A stretch of 64,000 nt of DNA. Source: Massilia terrae. GTDB taxonomy: Bacteria; Pseudomonadota; Gammaproteobacteria; Burkholderiales; Burkholderiaceae_D. Each line of letters starts with the position of its first letter. Positions within the stretch are counted from its first letter, which is position 1. Location: NCBI RefSeq assembly GCF_024753145.1, contig NZ_JANUGU010000001.1:1364001-1428000 (forward strand). Reading direction: 5' to 3'. The notes beneath the pieces are model-generated. The model saw only the letters and a list, made by a program, of their open reading frames with translations. It was not told where the DNA came from and did no database searches. Shown here piece by piece: positions 1 to 8,400 of this stretch. Made by a program: the position numbers and the translations under genes.

Positions 1-675
1 GAGGTGCCGCAGCCGCTGCACTTCGGCCTGTCGTTCAGTTGGTCGCTGTTTATCCCGATGGTGATCATCTACCTGGTCACCTCGCTCGAAGCGATCGGCG
101 ACGTCACCGCCACCAGCCGCATTTCGAAGCAGCCGGTGGAAGGCCCGCTGTGGATGCAGCGGATCAAGGGCGGCGTGCTGGTCAACGGCGCCAACTCCCT
201 GCTGGCCGGCTTCTTCAACACCTTCCCCAGCTCGGTCTTCGCCCAGAACAACGGCGTGATCCAGCTGACCGGCATCGCCAGCCGCCACGTCGGCAAGTGG
301 ATCGCGCTGTTCCTGGTCCTGCTCGGCCTGTTCCCGAAGGTCGCCGGCGCGATCCAGGCGGTGCCGGAGCCGGTGCTGGGCGGCGCGGTCATGGTCATGT
401 TCGGCGCGGTGGCCGCGGCCGGCATCAACATCCTCGCGAGCGTCACGCTGGACCGCCGCGCCCTGCTGATCATCGCGGTGTCCCTCGCGCTGGGACTGGG
501 CGTGTCGCAGGTGCCGGAGTTCCTGGCGCATATCCCGAACGCCTTGCGCCACGTGCTCGAATCCGGCGTGGCGACCGGCGGCATTTGCGCCGTGCTCATG
601 AACTGGTTCCTGCCCGGCCATCCCCTGCCCGTTCCCTTGAGCGAGGACGCGAGAAAGCTCGAAGAACCGTACTAA
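1..675 (+). CDS. NCS2 family nucleobase (xanthine/urate/uracil-type) permease, C-terminal part
   Basis: This is the 3' part of a gene whose start lies left of the window; the frame is open from base 1. It encodes an inner-membrane purine/pyrimidine:cation symporter. The NCS2 signature QNNGVIQLTG lies near bases 244-273, and the conserved acidic helix (TSLEAIGDVT) that binds substrate in XanQ/UraA lies near bases 79-108. Several hydrophobic helices follow, and the protein ends in a short charged tail. Family membership is clear, but xanthine, urate and uracil cannot be told apart from this fragment. No purine catabolic gene is visible next to it. Confidence 0.88.
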   Translation, partial: EVPQPLHFGLSFSWSLFIPMVIIYLVTSLEAIGDVTATSRISKQPVEGPLWMQRIKGGVLVNGANSLLAGFFNTFPSSVFAQNNGVIQLTGIASRHVGKWIALFLVLLGLFPKVAGAIQAVPEPVLGGAVMVMFGAVAAAGINILASVTLDRRALLIIAVSLALGLGVSQVPEFLAHIPNALRHVLESGVATGGICAVLMNWFLPGHPLPVPLSEDARKLEEPY

Positions 676-800
676 ACTGTGGTGTGATCTGTTCAGGCTG
701 TGTTGACAAAGTTTCTGCAACGCTTGCACCTGTAACAAGCTGTAATTCCCCGCCACAAGTGCTCGAACGATCCTAATATGAGGATCTGGAGGAGAAATAT

Positions 801-1184
801 ATGAAACACCTAGTCATCGTTCTCGCGCTGGCCGCGCTTGGCGGCTGCGCCACCTACTATCCGGCGCCTGCCTACTACGGCAGCCGCGCACCCGCCGCGC
901 CTGGACAATGGCAAACCGTGTCGGTCACCCCGGTTCCCAACGGCACCGCCGCGGCAGCAGGCAGCACCTACACCGAGGGCACCACGACCATCGTGCAGCA
1001 GCCGGTCTACACCCCGTACTACGTCGAACCGGCGCCGGTCTACGTCGCTCCCGATCCCTATTACTGGTGGCCGCCGGTCTCGATCGGCCTGGGCTTCAGC
1101 TGGAGCAATTGCTGCCACCGAGGATGGGGCGGCCGTGGTTGGGGCGGCCGGGGTTTCCATGGCGGCGGCGTTCGCCATCGTTGA
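801..1184 (+). CDS. small Tyr/Pro/Gly-rich lipoprotein
   Basis: A 127-residue protein of unknown function. A short signal peptide ends in a lipobox (ALGGC, Cys around residue 16), so it is probably anchored to a membrane. The mature part is rich in Tyr, Pro and Val. It ends in a Gly/Arg/Trp/His-rich tail (repeated RGWGGRG) that may bind surfaces or metal. A strong Shine-Dalgarno (GGAGG) precedes the ATG, and a factor-independent terminator follows, so it is probably monocistronic. It resembles short YXWV-rich exported proteins common in Oxalobacteraceae, but I do not recognise a named family. Confidence 0.75.
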   Translation: MKHLVIVLALAALGGCATYYPAPAYYGSRAPAAPGQWQTVSVTPVPNGTAAAAGSTYTEGTTTIVQQPVYTPYYVEPAPVYVAPDPYYWWPPVSIGLGFSWSNCCHRGWGGRGWGGRGFHGGGVRHR

Positions 1185-1208
1185 TTCCTGGTCTCTCCCC
1201 CCAACGCA

Positions 1209-1240
1209 ACAGCCGGCATTTTCGCCGGCTGTTTTGTTTT
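1209..1240 (+). terminator. Rho-independent terminator after the small lipoprotein gene
   Basis: A perfect 9-bp stem (acagccggc / gccggctgt) around a short loop is followed by TTTTGTTTT. It closes the preceding lipoprotein gene and insulates the ABC transporter operon downstream. Confidence 0.85.
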
Positions 1241-1353
1241 GAACGCCGCATAAATACGTTGGTGCAAATGTAGCATGAGTACTCTTACAAACTTACGCGC
1301 CGCTTACACAATCAACATGTGCGCCACATGCTGCGTCGCGCAAGATTAATCAA

Positions 1354-1382
1354 TTGCTGTTGTCTATTTGCCACTCTACAAT
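1354..1382 (+). promoter_or_regulatory. sigma70-type promoter for the ABC importer operon
   Basis: TTGCTG (1354-1359) and TACAAT (1377-1382) are separated by exactly 17 bases. They sit about 77 bases before the start codon of the substrate-binding protein, downstream of the previous terminator. Prediction by consensus only. Confidence 0.5.
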
Positions 1383-1458
1383 GGACCGACCGATGGAAGG
1401 CCGGTATTCCGGACGCCAGCGTGGCGGGGCTACAAAAAACACACTACGGAGACAGCAA

Positions 1459-2616
1459 ATGGATTTCAAATTGAAGGCATTGGTTGCAGGTGTAGCATTG
1501 GGTTTTTCGATGTCGGGCATGGCGGCGGAGCCGATCAAGATCGGCGTGTCCGGACCGTACACGGGCGGCTCGGCCCCGATGGGTGTGTCGATGCGCGACG
1601 GCGTGCGCCTTGCGGCCGCTGAAATCAATGCCAAGGGCGGTGTCCTCGGCCGCAAGATCGAACTGATCGAACGCGACGACGAAGCCAAGAACGAGCGCGG
1701 CGTGCAGGTGGCGCAGGAACTGATCAACAAGGAGCACGTGGTCGCCACCGTCGGCTATATCAATACCGGCGTGGCGCTGGGCTCGCAGCGCTTCTACCAG
1801 CAAGGCAAGATCCCGGTCCTGAACAACGTGGCCACCGGATCCATCGTGACCCACCAGTTCGACAAGGAACCGCAGAACTTCATCTTCCGTAACTCGGCCA
1901 ACGACTCCATCCAGTCGGAGATGATCGCGCGCGAAGCCGTCGACCACCGCAAATTCAAGAAGGTCGCGATCCTCGCCGACTCCACCAACTACGGCCAGCT
2001 CGGCCGCCAGGACCTGGAGAAAGCGCTCGAGAAGCGCGGCATCAAGCCAGTGGCCGAAGAGAAGTACAACATCGGCGACGTCGACATGACCGCCCAGCTG
2101 CTCAAGGCCAAGCAGGCCGGCGCCGAGATCGTGCTCACCTACGGCATCGGCCCCGAGCTGGCGCAGATCGCCAACGGCATGGAGAAGATAGGCTGGCACG
2201 TGCCCATCGTCGGCAGCTGGACCCTGGCGATGGCGAACTTCATCGACAACGCCGGCAAGAACGGTGAAGGCACGCGCATGCCGCAGACCTTCATCCAGGA
2301 CCCGGACACGCCGCGCCGCAAGGCCTTCATCGAGGCCTACGTCAAGGACTACAAGCCGCAGGGCGGCCGCATGCCGTCGGCGGTGTCGGCCGCGCAGGGC
2401 TATGACTCGATCTACCTGTTGGCCGCCGCGATCAAGCAGGCCGGCAGCACCGACGGCACCAAGATCGCGCAGGCCCTCGAAAACCTGAACGAGAAGGTCG
2501 AAGGCGTCGTTACCACCTACAACAAGCCTTACAGCCATACCGACCACGAAGCCATCAACTTCGACAACACGAAGATGGGCGAAGTGCGCGGCGGCCGCGT
2601 CGTGCTGGCCAAGTGA
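1459..2616 (+). CDS. branched-chain amino-acid type ABC transporter substrate-binding protein
   Basis: A 385-residue periplasmic type I binding protein (Peripla_BP_6 / LivJ-LivK family) that delivers a substrate to the permease encoded downstream. The signal peptide runs over residues 1-23 (ending GMAA) and the mature protein begins EPIKIGVSGPYTGG, typical of the family. The frame extends upstream, but the ATG at 1459 is chosen because a GGAGA Shine-Dalgarno precedes it and the signal peptide then starts at residue 1. Substrate is inferred from family only: Leu/Ile/Val, other amino acids, amides or aromatic acids are all possible. A strong terminator separates it from livH. Confidence 0.9.
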   Translation: MDFKLKALVAGVALGFSMSGMAAEPIKIGVSGPYTGGSAPMGVSMRDGVRLAAAEINAKGGVLGRKIELIERDDEAKNERGVQVAQELINKEHVVATVGYINTGVALGSQRFYQQGKIPVLNNVATGSIVTHQFDKEPQNFIFRNSANDSIQSEMIAREAVDHRKFKKVAILADSTNYGQLGRQDLEKALEKRGIKPVAEEKYNIGDVDMTAQLLKAKQAGAEIVLTYGIGPELAQIANGMEKIGWHVPIVGSWTLAMANFIDNAGKNGEGTRMPQTFIQDPDTPRRKAFIEAYVKDYKPQGGRMPSAVSAAQGYDSIYLLAAAIKQAGSTDGTKIAQALENLNEKVEGVVTTYNKPYSHTDHEAINFDNTKMGEVRGGRVVLAK

Positions 2617-2640
2617 CGCTTCAATAGCAATGCCGTGCAG

Positions 2641-2675
2641 TGGCCAGCCTTGAGCGATCCAGGCTGGCCATTTTT
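2641..2675 (+). terminator. intra-operon terminator between binding-protein gene and livH
   Basis: A perfect 10-bp stem (tggccagcct / aggctggcca) with a 10-base loop is followed by TTTTT. It lies between the binding-protein gene and the membrane genes of the same transporter. It is therefore more likely to reduce read-through, giving excess binding protein, than to end the operon fully. Confidence 0.8.
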
Positions 2676-2716
2676 CTGTTGACCGGGAAGGCCTGCCTTC
2701 CCTCGGGTGGAAAACG

Positions 2717-3607
2717 ATGGATATCCTTCTGCAGCTGGTCTTTTCTGGGATCGCGCTCGGCATGATCTATGCCGTCATCGCGTTCGGTTACCAACTCACA
2801 TTCGCCACTTCCGGCACCCTCAACTTCGGCCAGGGCGAAGCGCTGATGCTGGGCGCGCTAGTCGGCCTGTCGCTGGTCGGCACCATCCACGGCGGCCCTT
2901 ACATGAGCTACTGGATGATGATCCCACTGGTGGTGATATTCGGTGCGCTGCAGGGTGTGCTGGTCGAATGGATCGGCGTGCGGCCCGCGATCCGCATCAA
3001 GTCGGAATTCGGCTGGATCATGTCGACCATCGCGCTGGCCATCATCTTCAAGAACATCGCCGAGAACGTGTGGAGCAAGGACACGCTGCCCTTCCCTTCG
3101 CCGCTGTCGCAGGAACCGATACACATCCTCGGCGCCAACGTGCAGCCGATGCAGCTGGCGGTGGTGTTCGGCGCGCTGGCCATCATGGCCGCGGTCGAGA
3201 TCTTCAACCGCAAATCCATCTACGGCAAGGCGGTGGTCGCGACCTCCAACGACCGCGACGCGGCCGGCCTCATGGGCATCAATACCCGCATGGTGATCAC
3301 CTTCTCGTATGCGCTGTCATCCGCCACGGCGGCGCTGGCCGGCGTGCTGATTGCGCCGCTCACCCTCACCAGCGCCAATATGGGCGCCTCGCTCGGCCTG
3401 AAAGCCTTTGCGGTCGCCATCATCGGCGGCCTGACCTCGGGCATGGGCGCGATCGTCGGCGGCATCATCCTCGGCATCGCCGAAACGGCGGCGGGCTTCT
3501 ACATCTCGACCGGCTACAAGGACGTGCCGGGCCTGGTGCTCCTGCTGCTGGTGCTGGCCGTGAAGCCCTCCGGCCTGTTCGGCAAAGCCGCGATCAAGAA
3601 GGTGTGA
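2717..3607 (+). CDS. livH: branched-chain amino-acid ABC transporter permease LivH
   Basis: A 296-residue inner-membrane permease of the LivH family. It has about eight hydrophobic helices and the early motif YAVIAFGYQLTFATSGTLNFGQGE, conserved in LivH proteins. It forms the membrane channel with LivM. The ATG at 2717 has only a weak Shine-Dalgarno (GGTGG). Its stop codon is separated from the LivM-LivG fusion start by two bases, so the two are co-translated. Confidence 0.92.
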   Translation: MDILLQLVFSGIALGMIYAVIAFGYQLTFATSGTLNFGQGEALMLGALVGLSLVGTIHGGPYMSYWMMIPLVVIFGALQGVLVEWIGVRPAIRIKSEFGWIMSTIALAIIFKNIAENVWSKDTLPFPSPLSQEPIHILGANVQPMQLAVVFGALAIMAAVEIFNRKSIYGKAVVATSNDRDAAGLMGINTRMVITFSYALSSATAALAGVLIAPLTLTSANMGASLGLKAFAVAIIGGLTSGMGAIVGGIILGIAETAAGFYISTGYKDVPGLVLLLLVLAVKPSGLFGKAAIKKV

Positions 3608-3609
3608 GC

Positions 3610-5550
3610 ATGAAGAAGATCATCCTCTCGCTGATCGGAATCGCACTGCTTGCGGTGTACCCGCAGCTCATCACCAATCCCTATTACGTTCACCTCGTCG
3701 AAACCATCCTGATCTACGCGATCCTGCTGTTCGGCCTGGACATCGTGGTCGGCTACACCGGCCAGGTCTCGCTCGGCCACGCCGGCCTGTTCGGGGTCGG
3801 CTCCTACATCACCGGCGTGCTGATCATGAAGTATAGCGTGGCCTGGTATCTCGCGATTCCCGCGTCCATCGCCGGCACCGCGCTGTTCGGCGTGATCCTG
3901 GCCCTGCCCGCGCTGCGCGTCACCGGGCCTTACCTGGCGATGGTGACGCTGGCCTTCGGCACCATCGTCCAGATCCTCATCAACGAGATGACCGACCTGA
4001 CCAACGGGCCGATGGGCATCACGCTGTCCAAGCCCGACATGTTCGGCAAGCAGATGACAGACACCAGCTTCTTCTACATGGTCGCCATCTTCATGGTGCT
4101 GTCGCTGCTGGTGGTGGACCGCCTGCTGCGTTCGCACCTGGGGCGCGCCTTCGAGGCCCTGCGCGACAGCCCGATCGCGTCGGACTGCATGGGCGTGTCG
4201 GTGTACCGCTACAAGGTCTACGCCTTCGTGATCAGCGCCGGCTTCGCAGGTCTCGCGGGCAGCCTGTATTCGTACTCGGAACAGTACATCTCGCCCAACA
4301 CCTACAGCTTCGAACTGACCATCCTGTTCCTGCTGGCGGTGATCATGGGCGGCCGCAAGACACGCTCCGGCGCAATGATCGGCGCCATCGTCGTGGTCAT
4401 GCTTCCCAGCCTGCTGCAGGACGTGGCGCTGTTCCGCCAGATCGCCATCGCGGCCGCCGTCATCGGCGTGCTCGGTTCGGCCATCGGCCTGGCCCGCAAG
4501 CGCAGCACGCTCGCCAGCGTGGCCGTGCCGCTGGCGGTCACCTTCGGCATGGTGTTCGTCTCCTTCAAGATCGACAATATGGTCGACTGGCGGCTCACCA
4601 TCTTCGGCCTGATGACGCTGTTCGTCGTCTACTACCTGCAGGACGGGATCGTCGGCTACCTGCGCGGCCTGGTCGGGCGCGGCGTGCGCCACACGAAGGC
4701 GGTCGCGGGCAGCAAGCACGCCGATGCCTTCGAGGGCGTGCGCCAGGAAGCCGCCGGCGGCACCCTGCTTCATGCGAACAAGGTGCTGATGCAGTTTGGC
4801 GGCCTGAAGGCGCTGAACCAGGTCGACCTGGTCGTCGAACGCGGCACCGTGCACGGCCTGATCGGGCCGAACGGCTCGGGCAAGAGCACGATGATGAACG
4901 TCCTGACCGGCATCTACAAGCCGACAGCCGGCAAGGTGGAATTCGCAGGCGCGGTGATCAGCGGCCGCTCGCCGGCGCAGATCGCGCTGGGCGGGATCGC
5001 GCGCACCTTCCAGAACGTGCAGCTGTTCGGCGAGATGACCGCCACAGAGAACGTGCTGGTCGGCTTGCATCACACTTTCCGCTCCACCGTCGGCGACGCG
5101 ATGCTGCAGACCCCGCGCGTGGTCCGCGAGGAGCGTGCCGCGCGCGAACGGGCCGCGGCCATCCTCGACTTCGTCGGGCTATCCAGCCTCGCCAACGAAG
5201 AGGCGCGCAACCTCCCCTACGGCAAGCAGCGCCTGCTGGAAATCGGCCGCGCGCTGGCGCTCGACCCGCGCCTGCTGCTGCTGGACGAACCGGCGGCGGG
5301 CCTGACCGCGCCGGACATCCGCGAGCTGATGGCGATCATCCGCAAGATCCGCGACCACGGCATCACCATCATCCTGATCGAGCACCACATGGACGTGGTG
5401 ATGACGATCTCGGACACCGTGACCGTGCTCGACTTCGGCCAGAAGATCGCCGAGGGCGCACCGGCCCAGGTGCAGGCCGACCGCAAGGTGATCGAAGCCT
5501 ACCTCGGCGGCGGCGCCGAGACCGACCCGCCCGCCGCTGCTGCGTTGTAA
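3610..5550 (+). CDS. fused LivM permease - LivG ATPase of the branched-chain amino-acid ABC transporter
   Basis: A 646-residue protein that joins two usual subunits. Residues 1 to about 340 are a LivM-type permease (GYTGQVSLGHAGLFGVG motif). After a linker with a few more hydrophobic helices, a LivG-type ATPase starts near residue 385. The ATPase has Walker A GPNGSGKST (near residue 420), the LivG-style signature NLPYGKQRLLEIGRAL, Walker B RLLLLDEPAAGL (near 553) and a switch histidine (IEHHMD). The frame stays open far upstream, but the ATG at 3610 directly after livH gives the proper LivM N-terminus. No frameshift or stop lies at the junction, so this is a real fusion. Confidence 0.92.
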   Translation: MKKIILSLIGIALLAVYPQLITNPYYVHLVETILIYAILLFGLDIVVGYTGQVSLGHAGLFGVGSYITGVLIMKYSVAWYLAIPASIAGTALFGVILALPALRVTGPYLAMVTLAFGTIVQILINEMTDLTNGPMGITLSKPDMFGKQMTDTSFFYMVAIFMVLSLLVVDRLLRSHLGRAFEALRDSPIASDCMGVSVYRYKVYAFVISAGFAGLAGSLYSYSEQYISPNTYSFELTILFLLAVIMGGRKTRSGAMIGAIVVVMLPSLLQDVALFRQIAIAAAVIGVLGSAIGLARKRSTLASVAVPLAVTFGMVFVSFKIDNMVDWRLTIFGLMTLFVVYYLQDGIVGYLRGLVGRGVRHTKAVAGSKHADAFEGVRQEAAGGTLLHANKVLMQFGGLKALNQVDLVVERGTVHGLIGPNGSGKSTMMNVLTGIYKPTAGKVEFAGAVISGRSPAQIALGGIARTFQNVQLFGEMTATENVLVGLHHTFRSTVGDAMLQTPRVVREERAARERAAAILDFVGLSSLANEEARNLPYGKQRLLEIGRALALDPRLLLLDEPAAGLTAPDIRELMAIIRKIRDHGITIILIEHHMDVVMTISDTVTVLDFGQKIAEGAPAQVQADRKVIEAYLGGGAETDPPAAAAL

Positions 5551-5562
5551 GGAGACAGACGG

Positions 5563-6291
5563 ATGCTATCGATTGAAAACCTGCAGGCGGCCTACGGCAA
5601 AGTGGAAGTGCTGCATGGGATCTCGCTCGAGGTCCCCAAGGGCAAGCTGGTGACGCTGATCGGCTCCAACGGCGCCGGCAAGACCACGACGATGCGCGCG
5701 ATCTCCGGCATGATCAGGCCGAAGGCCGGCCGCGTCACGCTGGCTGGCCGCGACATCACCGGCATGGACTCGCACCGTATCGCGCGCGCCGGCCTGGCCC
5801 ATTCGCCGGAAGGGCGGCGCGTGTTCGCGACCATGAGCGTGACCGACAACCTGCTGCTGGGCGCCTTCCCGCGCTTCACCGGCGCCCGTCCGAAAGGCGA
5901 TGTGCAACAGGACCTCGGCCGCGCCATGGACCTGTTCCCGCGCCTGAAAGAACGCCGCAACCAGCTGGCCGGGACCCTGTCCGGCGGCGAGCAGCAGATG
6001 CTGGCGATGGCGCGCGCGATCATGCTCAACCCGGAAGTGGTGCTACTCGACGAGCCATCGATGGGACTGGCGCCGATCCTGGTCGACGAGGTGTTCCGCA
6101 TCATCACGCGGCTGAAGGAACAGGGCGTGACCATGCTGCTGGTCGAGCAGTTCGCCGCGGCCGCGCTGGCGGTGGCGGACTATGGTTACGTGCTGGAGAA
6201 CGGCAGCATCTCGGTGCACGGCCCGGCGCAAGCGCTCAAGACCGATCCGAAGGTGGTCGCGGCCTATCTCGGCGGCGCGCAGGCGCACTGA
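5563..6291 (+). CDS. livF: branched-chain amino-acid ABC transporter ATP-binding protein LivF
   Basis: A 242-residue ATPase, the second nucleotide-binding subunit of the importer. It has Walker A GSNGAGKTTTM near residue 35, ABC signature LSGGEQQMLAMARA and Walker B VVLLDEPSMGLAPILV, all typical of LivF. AAGGAG lies 8 bases before the ATG. It is 12 bases after the fused livM-livG gene and completes the transporter: binding protein, LivH, LivMG, LivF. Confidence 0.93.
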   Translation: MLSIENLQAAYGKVEVLHGISLEVPKGKLVTLIGSNGAGKTTTMRAISGMIRPKAGRVTLAGRDITGMDSHRIARAGLAHSPEGRRVFATMSVTDNLLLGAFPRFTGARPKGDVQQDLGRAMDLFPRLKERRNQLAGTLSGGEQQMLAMARAIMLNPEVVLLDEPSMGLAPILVDEVFRIITRLKEQGVTMLLVEQFAAAALAVADYGYVLENGSISVHGPAQALKTDPKVVAAYLGGAQAH

Positions 6292-6292
6292 A

Positions 6293-7213
6293 ATGCAGCG
6301 GGAGTTCGCGCCGCGCGACTTTGCGGCGGCCATTGGCGCGGTCGTCATCTGGGGGACCAACTTCATCTCGATGAAGGTCGGCCTGCGCGAGCTCACGCCC
6401 TTCCAGCTGGGCGCGGGACGCTACCTGTTCGCGGCGCTGCCGCTGGTGCTGCTGGTACGGCGGCCGCCGATGGCGCTCAAATGGCTGCTGCTCTACGGCC
6501 TGTTCCAGGGCGTCGGCCAGTTCGGCTTCCTGTTCGTCTCGCTCCATGTGGGGATGTCGGCTTCGCTGGCGTCGGTGCTGATGCAGACGCAGGTGTTTTT
6601 CACCGCGCTGTTCAGCGCCGTGCTGCTGCGCGAACCGATTGGCGTGCCGCTGCGGCGCGGCCTGACGCTGGCGGCGCTGGGCCTTGCCTGCTTCGGCGCC
6701 GCCTACCTTGGACGCGGCGGCGCCAACGGCACCACGCCGCTGGGCTTCGTCCTCGTGCTCGGCTCAGGATGCATGTGGGCGGCATCGAATATCGTCGTGC
6801 GCAACGCACAGCGGGCCACTCCCCACTTCGAAGTGCTCCCCTTCCTCGTCTGGAGCAGCCTGGTGCCGATCGTGCCGTTCCTGCTGTTGTCGCTTGTATT
6901 CGATCCGGCAGGCACCGATTGGCATGTCGCGCGGCTGTCGTGGAACACCTGGATCTCGGTGGTGTATCTTGCTTGGGTCGCGCACATCCTGGCCTACGCG
7001 CTGTGGACCGGCCTCCTCAAGCGCCATCCCGCCAATCGCGTGGCGCCGTTCAGCCTCGCCGTGCCGGTGGTCGGCATCACCGCCGGCATGCTGGTGTTCT
7101 CGGATACGATCGGCCTGTGGCAATGGGCCGGTACCGCCTTGCTGGTATGCGCGCTGGCGACCGTGATGCTGGCCGCCCGCAGCCCGCGTCAGCCCTCGCC
7201 CAGCAGGTCGTAG
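6293..7213 (+). CDS. EamA/DMT superfamily transporter
   Basis: A 306-residue inner-membrane protein with about ten hydrophobic helices in two EamA repeats. The N-terminal motif IWGTNFISMKVGLRELTP is typical of amino-acid or metabolite exporters of the drug/metabolite transporter superfamily. The ATG at 6293 is one base after the livF stop, so it is probably the last gene of the importer operon and may export the same class of compound. Its 3' end overlaps the convergent minus-strand gene by 25 bases. Confidence 0.85.
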   Translation: MQREFAPRDFAAAIGAVVIWGTNFISMKVGLRELTPFQLGAGRYLFAALPLVLLVRRPPMALKWLLLYGLFQGVGQFGFLFVSLHVGMSASLASVLMQTQVFFTALFSAVLLREPIGVPLRRGLTLAALGLACFGAAYLGRGGANGTTPLGFVLVLGSGCMWAASNIVVRNAQRATPHFEVLPFLVWSSLVPIVPFLLLSLVFDPAGTDWHVARLSWNTWISVVYLAWVAHILAYALWTGLLKRHPANRVAPFSLAVPVVGITAGMLVFSDTIGLWQWAGTALLVCALATVMLAARSPRQPSPSRS

Positions 7214-7605
7214 GAGTTCAGCAGCGCGAAGGTGATCTCGGGATTGTTGACGAGGCAGCGCCGGATTGCCGCCGGCACGTTCTGCCGCAGCTTCTTGCAC
7301 AGGCCCGGCTTATCCTCGAACACGATGATGATGCCGCGTTCGGTGCGCACTTCATTCGGTCCCGGCTGGATGCGCAGTTCGGCGCCGATGTGGGAGCGGA
7401 CCAGCTCCTGCACGTGCTTCAGGTCTTCGAATGTCGCGATACGCTCGATGCGCCCGAGCAGGCGCTGCTCTTCCTGCCGCGTGATGCGCAGCGGGCGGTA
7501 GTCGCCGTTGGGATCGGCCAGCAGTTCTTCGCGCCCGCACACACATGCGCCGGGCGGGCATTCGACTCGAATCGGGAAAGGTAGCTGCGCCAATGGTGCC
7601 CTCAC
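7189..7605 (-). CDS. conserved hypothetical protein with N-terminal CxC cluster
   Basis: 138 residues, no family recognised. It has a cysteine cluster near the N-terminus (ECPPGACVCGRE) that could hold a metal or a disulfide. A mixed alpha/beta body follows with a basic, conserved-looking stretch (GLCKKLRQNVPAAIRRCL). No signal peptide or membrane helix is visible, so it is probably cytoplasmic. It starts at a GTG codon; the nearest in-frame upstream ATG is blocked by a stop. It overlaps the convergent EamA gene by 25 bases. Confidence 0.6.
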   Translation of the reverse strand: MRAPLAQLPFPIRVECPPGACVCGREELLADPNGDYRPLRITRQEEQRLLGRIERIATFEDLKHVQELVRSHIGAELRIQPGPNEVRTERGIIIVFEDKPGLCKKLRQNVPAAIRRCLVNNPEITFALLNSYDLLGEG

Positions 7606-7641
7606 GCGTTGACCATGAAGTGATTGTACATAAGCTTGCGC

Positions 7642-8400
7642 CTAGCTGACAGGGCCCGCGCCGGCATCGGTCACGCGCGCCAGCAGGCCCGACATGCGCT
7701 TCCAGTGCGAGCCCTTCCAAAACACGCCGCCGCAGCGGCCGCAGGCATTGAATTCCTCGTGCTGCTCCCGCACGGCGGGCGGCAAGCGGTCCGCCACGCT
7801 GGCCTTGTCCACCGGATGCAGCGGCGTATTGCAGTGCAGGCAAAGGCTGAACGGATGCACACTGCCGGCCAGGTCCAGGCGGTCGAACACCTCGCCCAGC
7901 TGGGCTTCCGGCTTGAGCGTGTGGATGTAGCAGCCATGGGTGATGGTGCGGCGCTTGAGCAGTTCGCGGTCGCGCGTCAGGACCACGCGGTCTTCGGCGG
8001 CAGCGAGCGCCTCGATCTCGTCGTCGTGGATGACATTGCTATAAACGGTATCGAAGCCGGCCATGCGCAGGAAGCGCGCCAGGCCGCCGAGGTGGGCGTC
8101 GGCCACGAAGCGCAGGCGGCGCAGCGGCCGCTCGCGCACGCGCAGCAGCGGTGTGATGTCGAAGGCCTCGAACTTGGGATAGACGGCGATGCGGTCGCCC
8201 TCCTCGACCAGGCGCCCGAAGCCGCTCGACTCGCCGTTGACCAGCACCAGCTCGACCTCGGTGTGCGGCACGCCCAACGCCTCGATCATGTGCTTGGTGG
8301 TGGCCGCGCGGGCGCACGCGGCCGTGAAGGAACGGGCACGCCGTTCGCGCGGCAGGAAATCGTTGAGCTCTTCGTAAAAGCGGAAGGTCGCCATCACCAT
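7642..8400 (-). CDS. Mut7-C RNase-domain protein with N-terminal ubiquitin-like domain
   Basis: 252 residues. The first ~85 residues resemble the MoaD/ubiquitin-like fold that precedes many Mut7-C proteins. Residues ~95-235 form the Mut7-C region: a PIN-related core with acidic motifs (FVADAHLGGLARFLR, VIHDDEIEALA, VVLTRDRELL). A zinc ribbon follows, with CLHC and CGRC pairs and the motif GGVFWKGSHWKRM. Predicted role is RNA cleavage, by family. Its start overlaps the stop of the DUF72 gene upstream by 7 bases, indicating co-transcription and translational coupling. Confidence 0.85.
   Translation of the reverse strand: MVMATFRFYEELNDFLPRERRARSFTAACARAATTKHMIEALGVPHTEVELVLVNGESSGFGRLVEEGDRIAVYPKFEAFDITPLLRVRERPLRRLRFVADAHLGGLARFLRMAGFDTVYSNVIHDDEIEALAAAEDRVVLTRDRELLKRRTITHGCYIHTLKPEAQLGEVFDRLDLAGSVHPFSLCLHCNTPLHPVDKASVADRLPPAVREQHEEFNACGRCGGVFWKGSHWKRMSGLLARVTDAGAGPVS

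Noticed and set aside
703..708. TTGACA as a promoter for the small lipoprotein gene
   Set aside because: A perfect -35 hexamer, but no acceptable -10 at 16-18 bases downstream.
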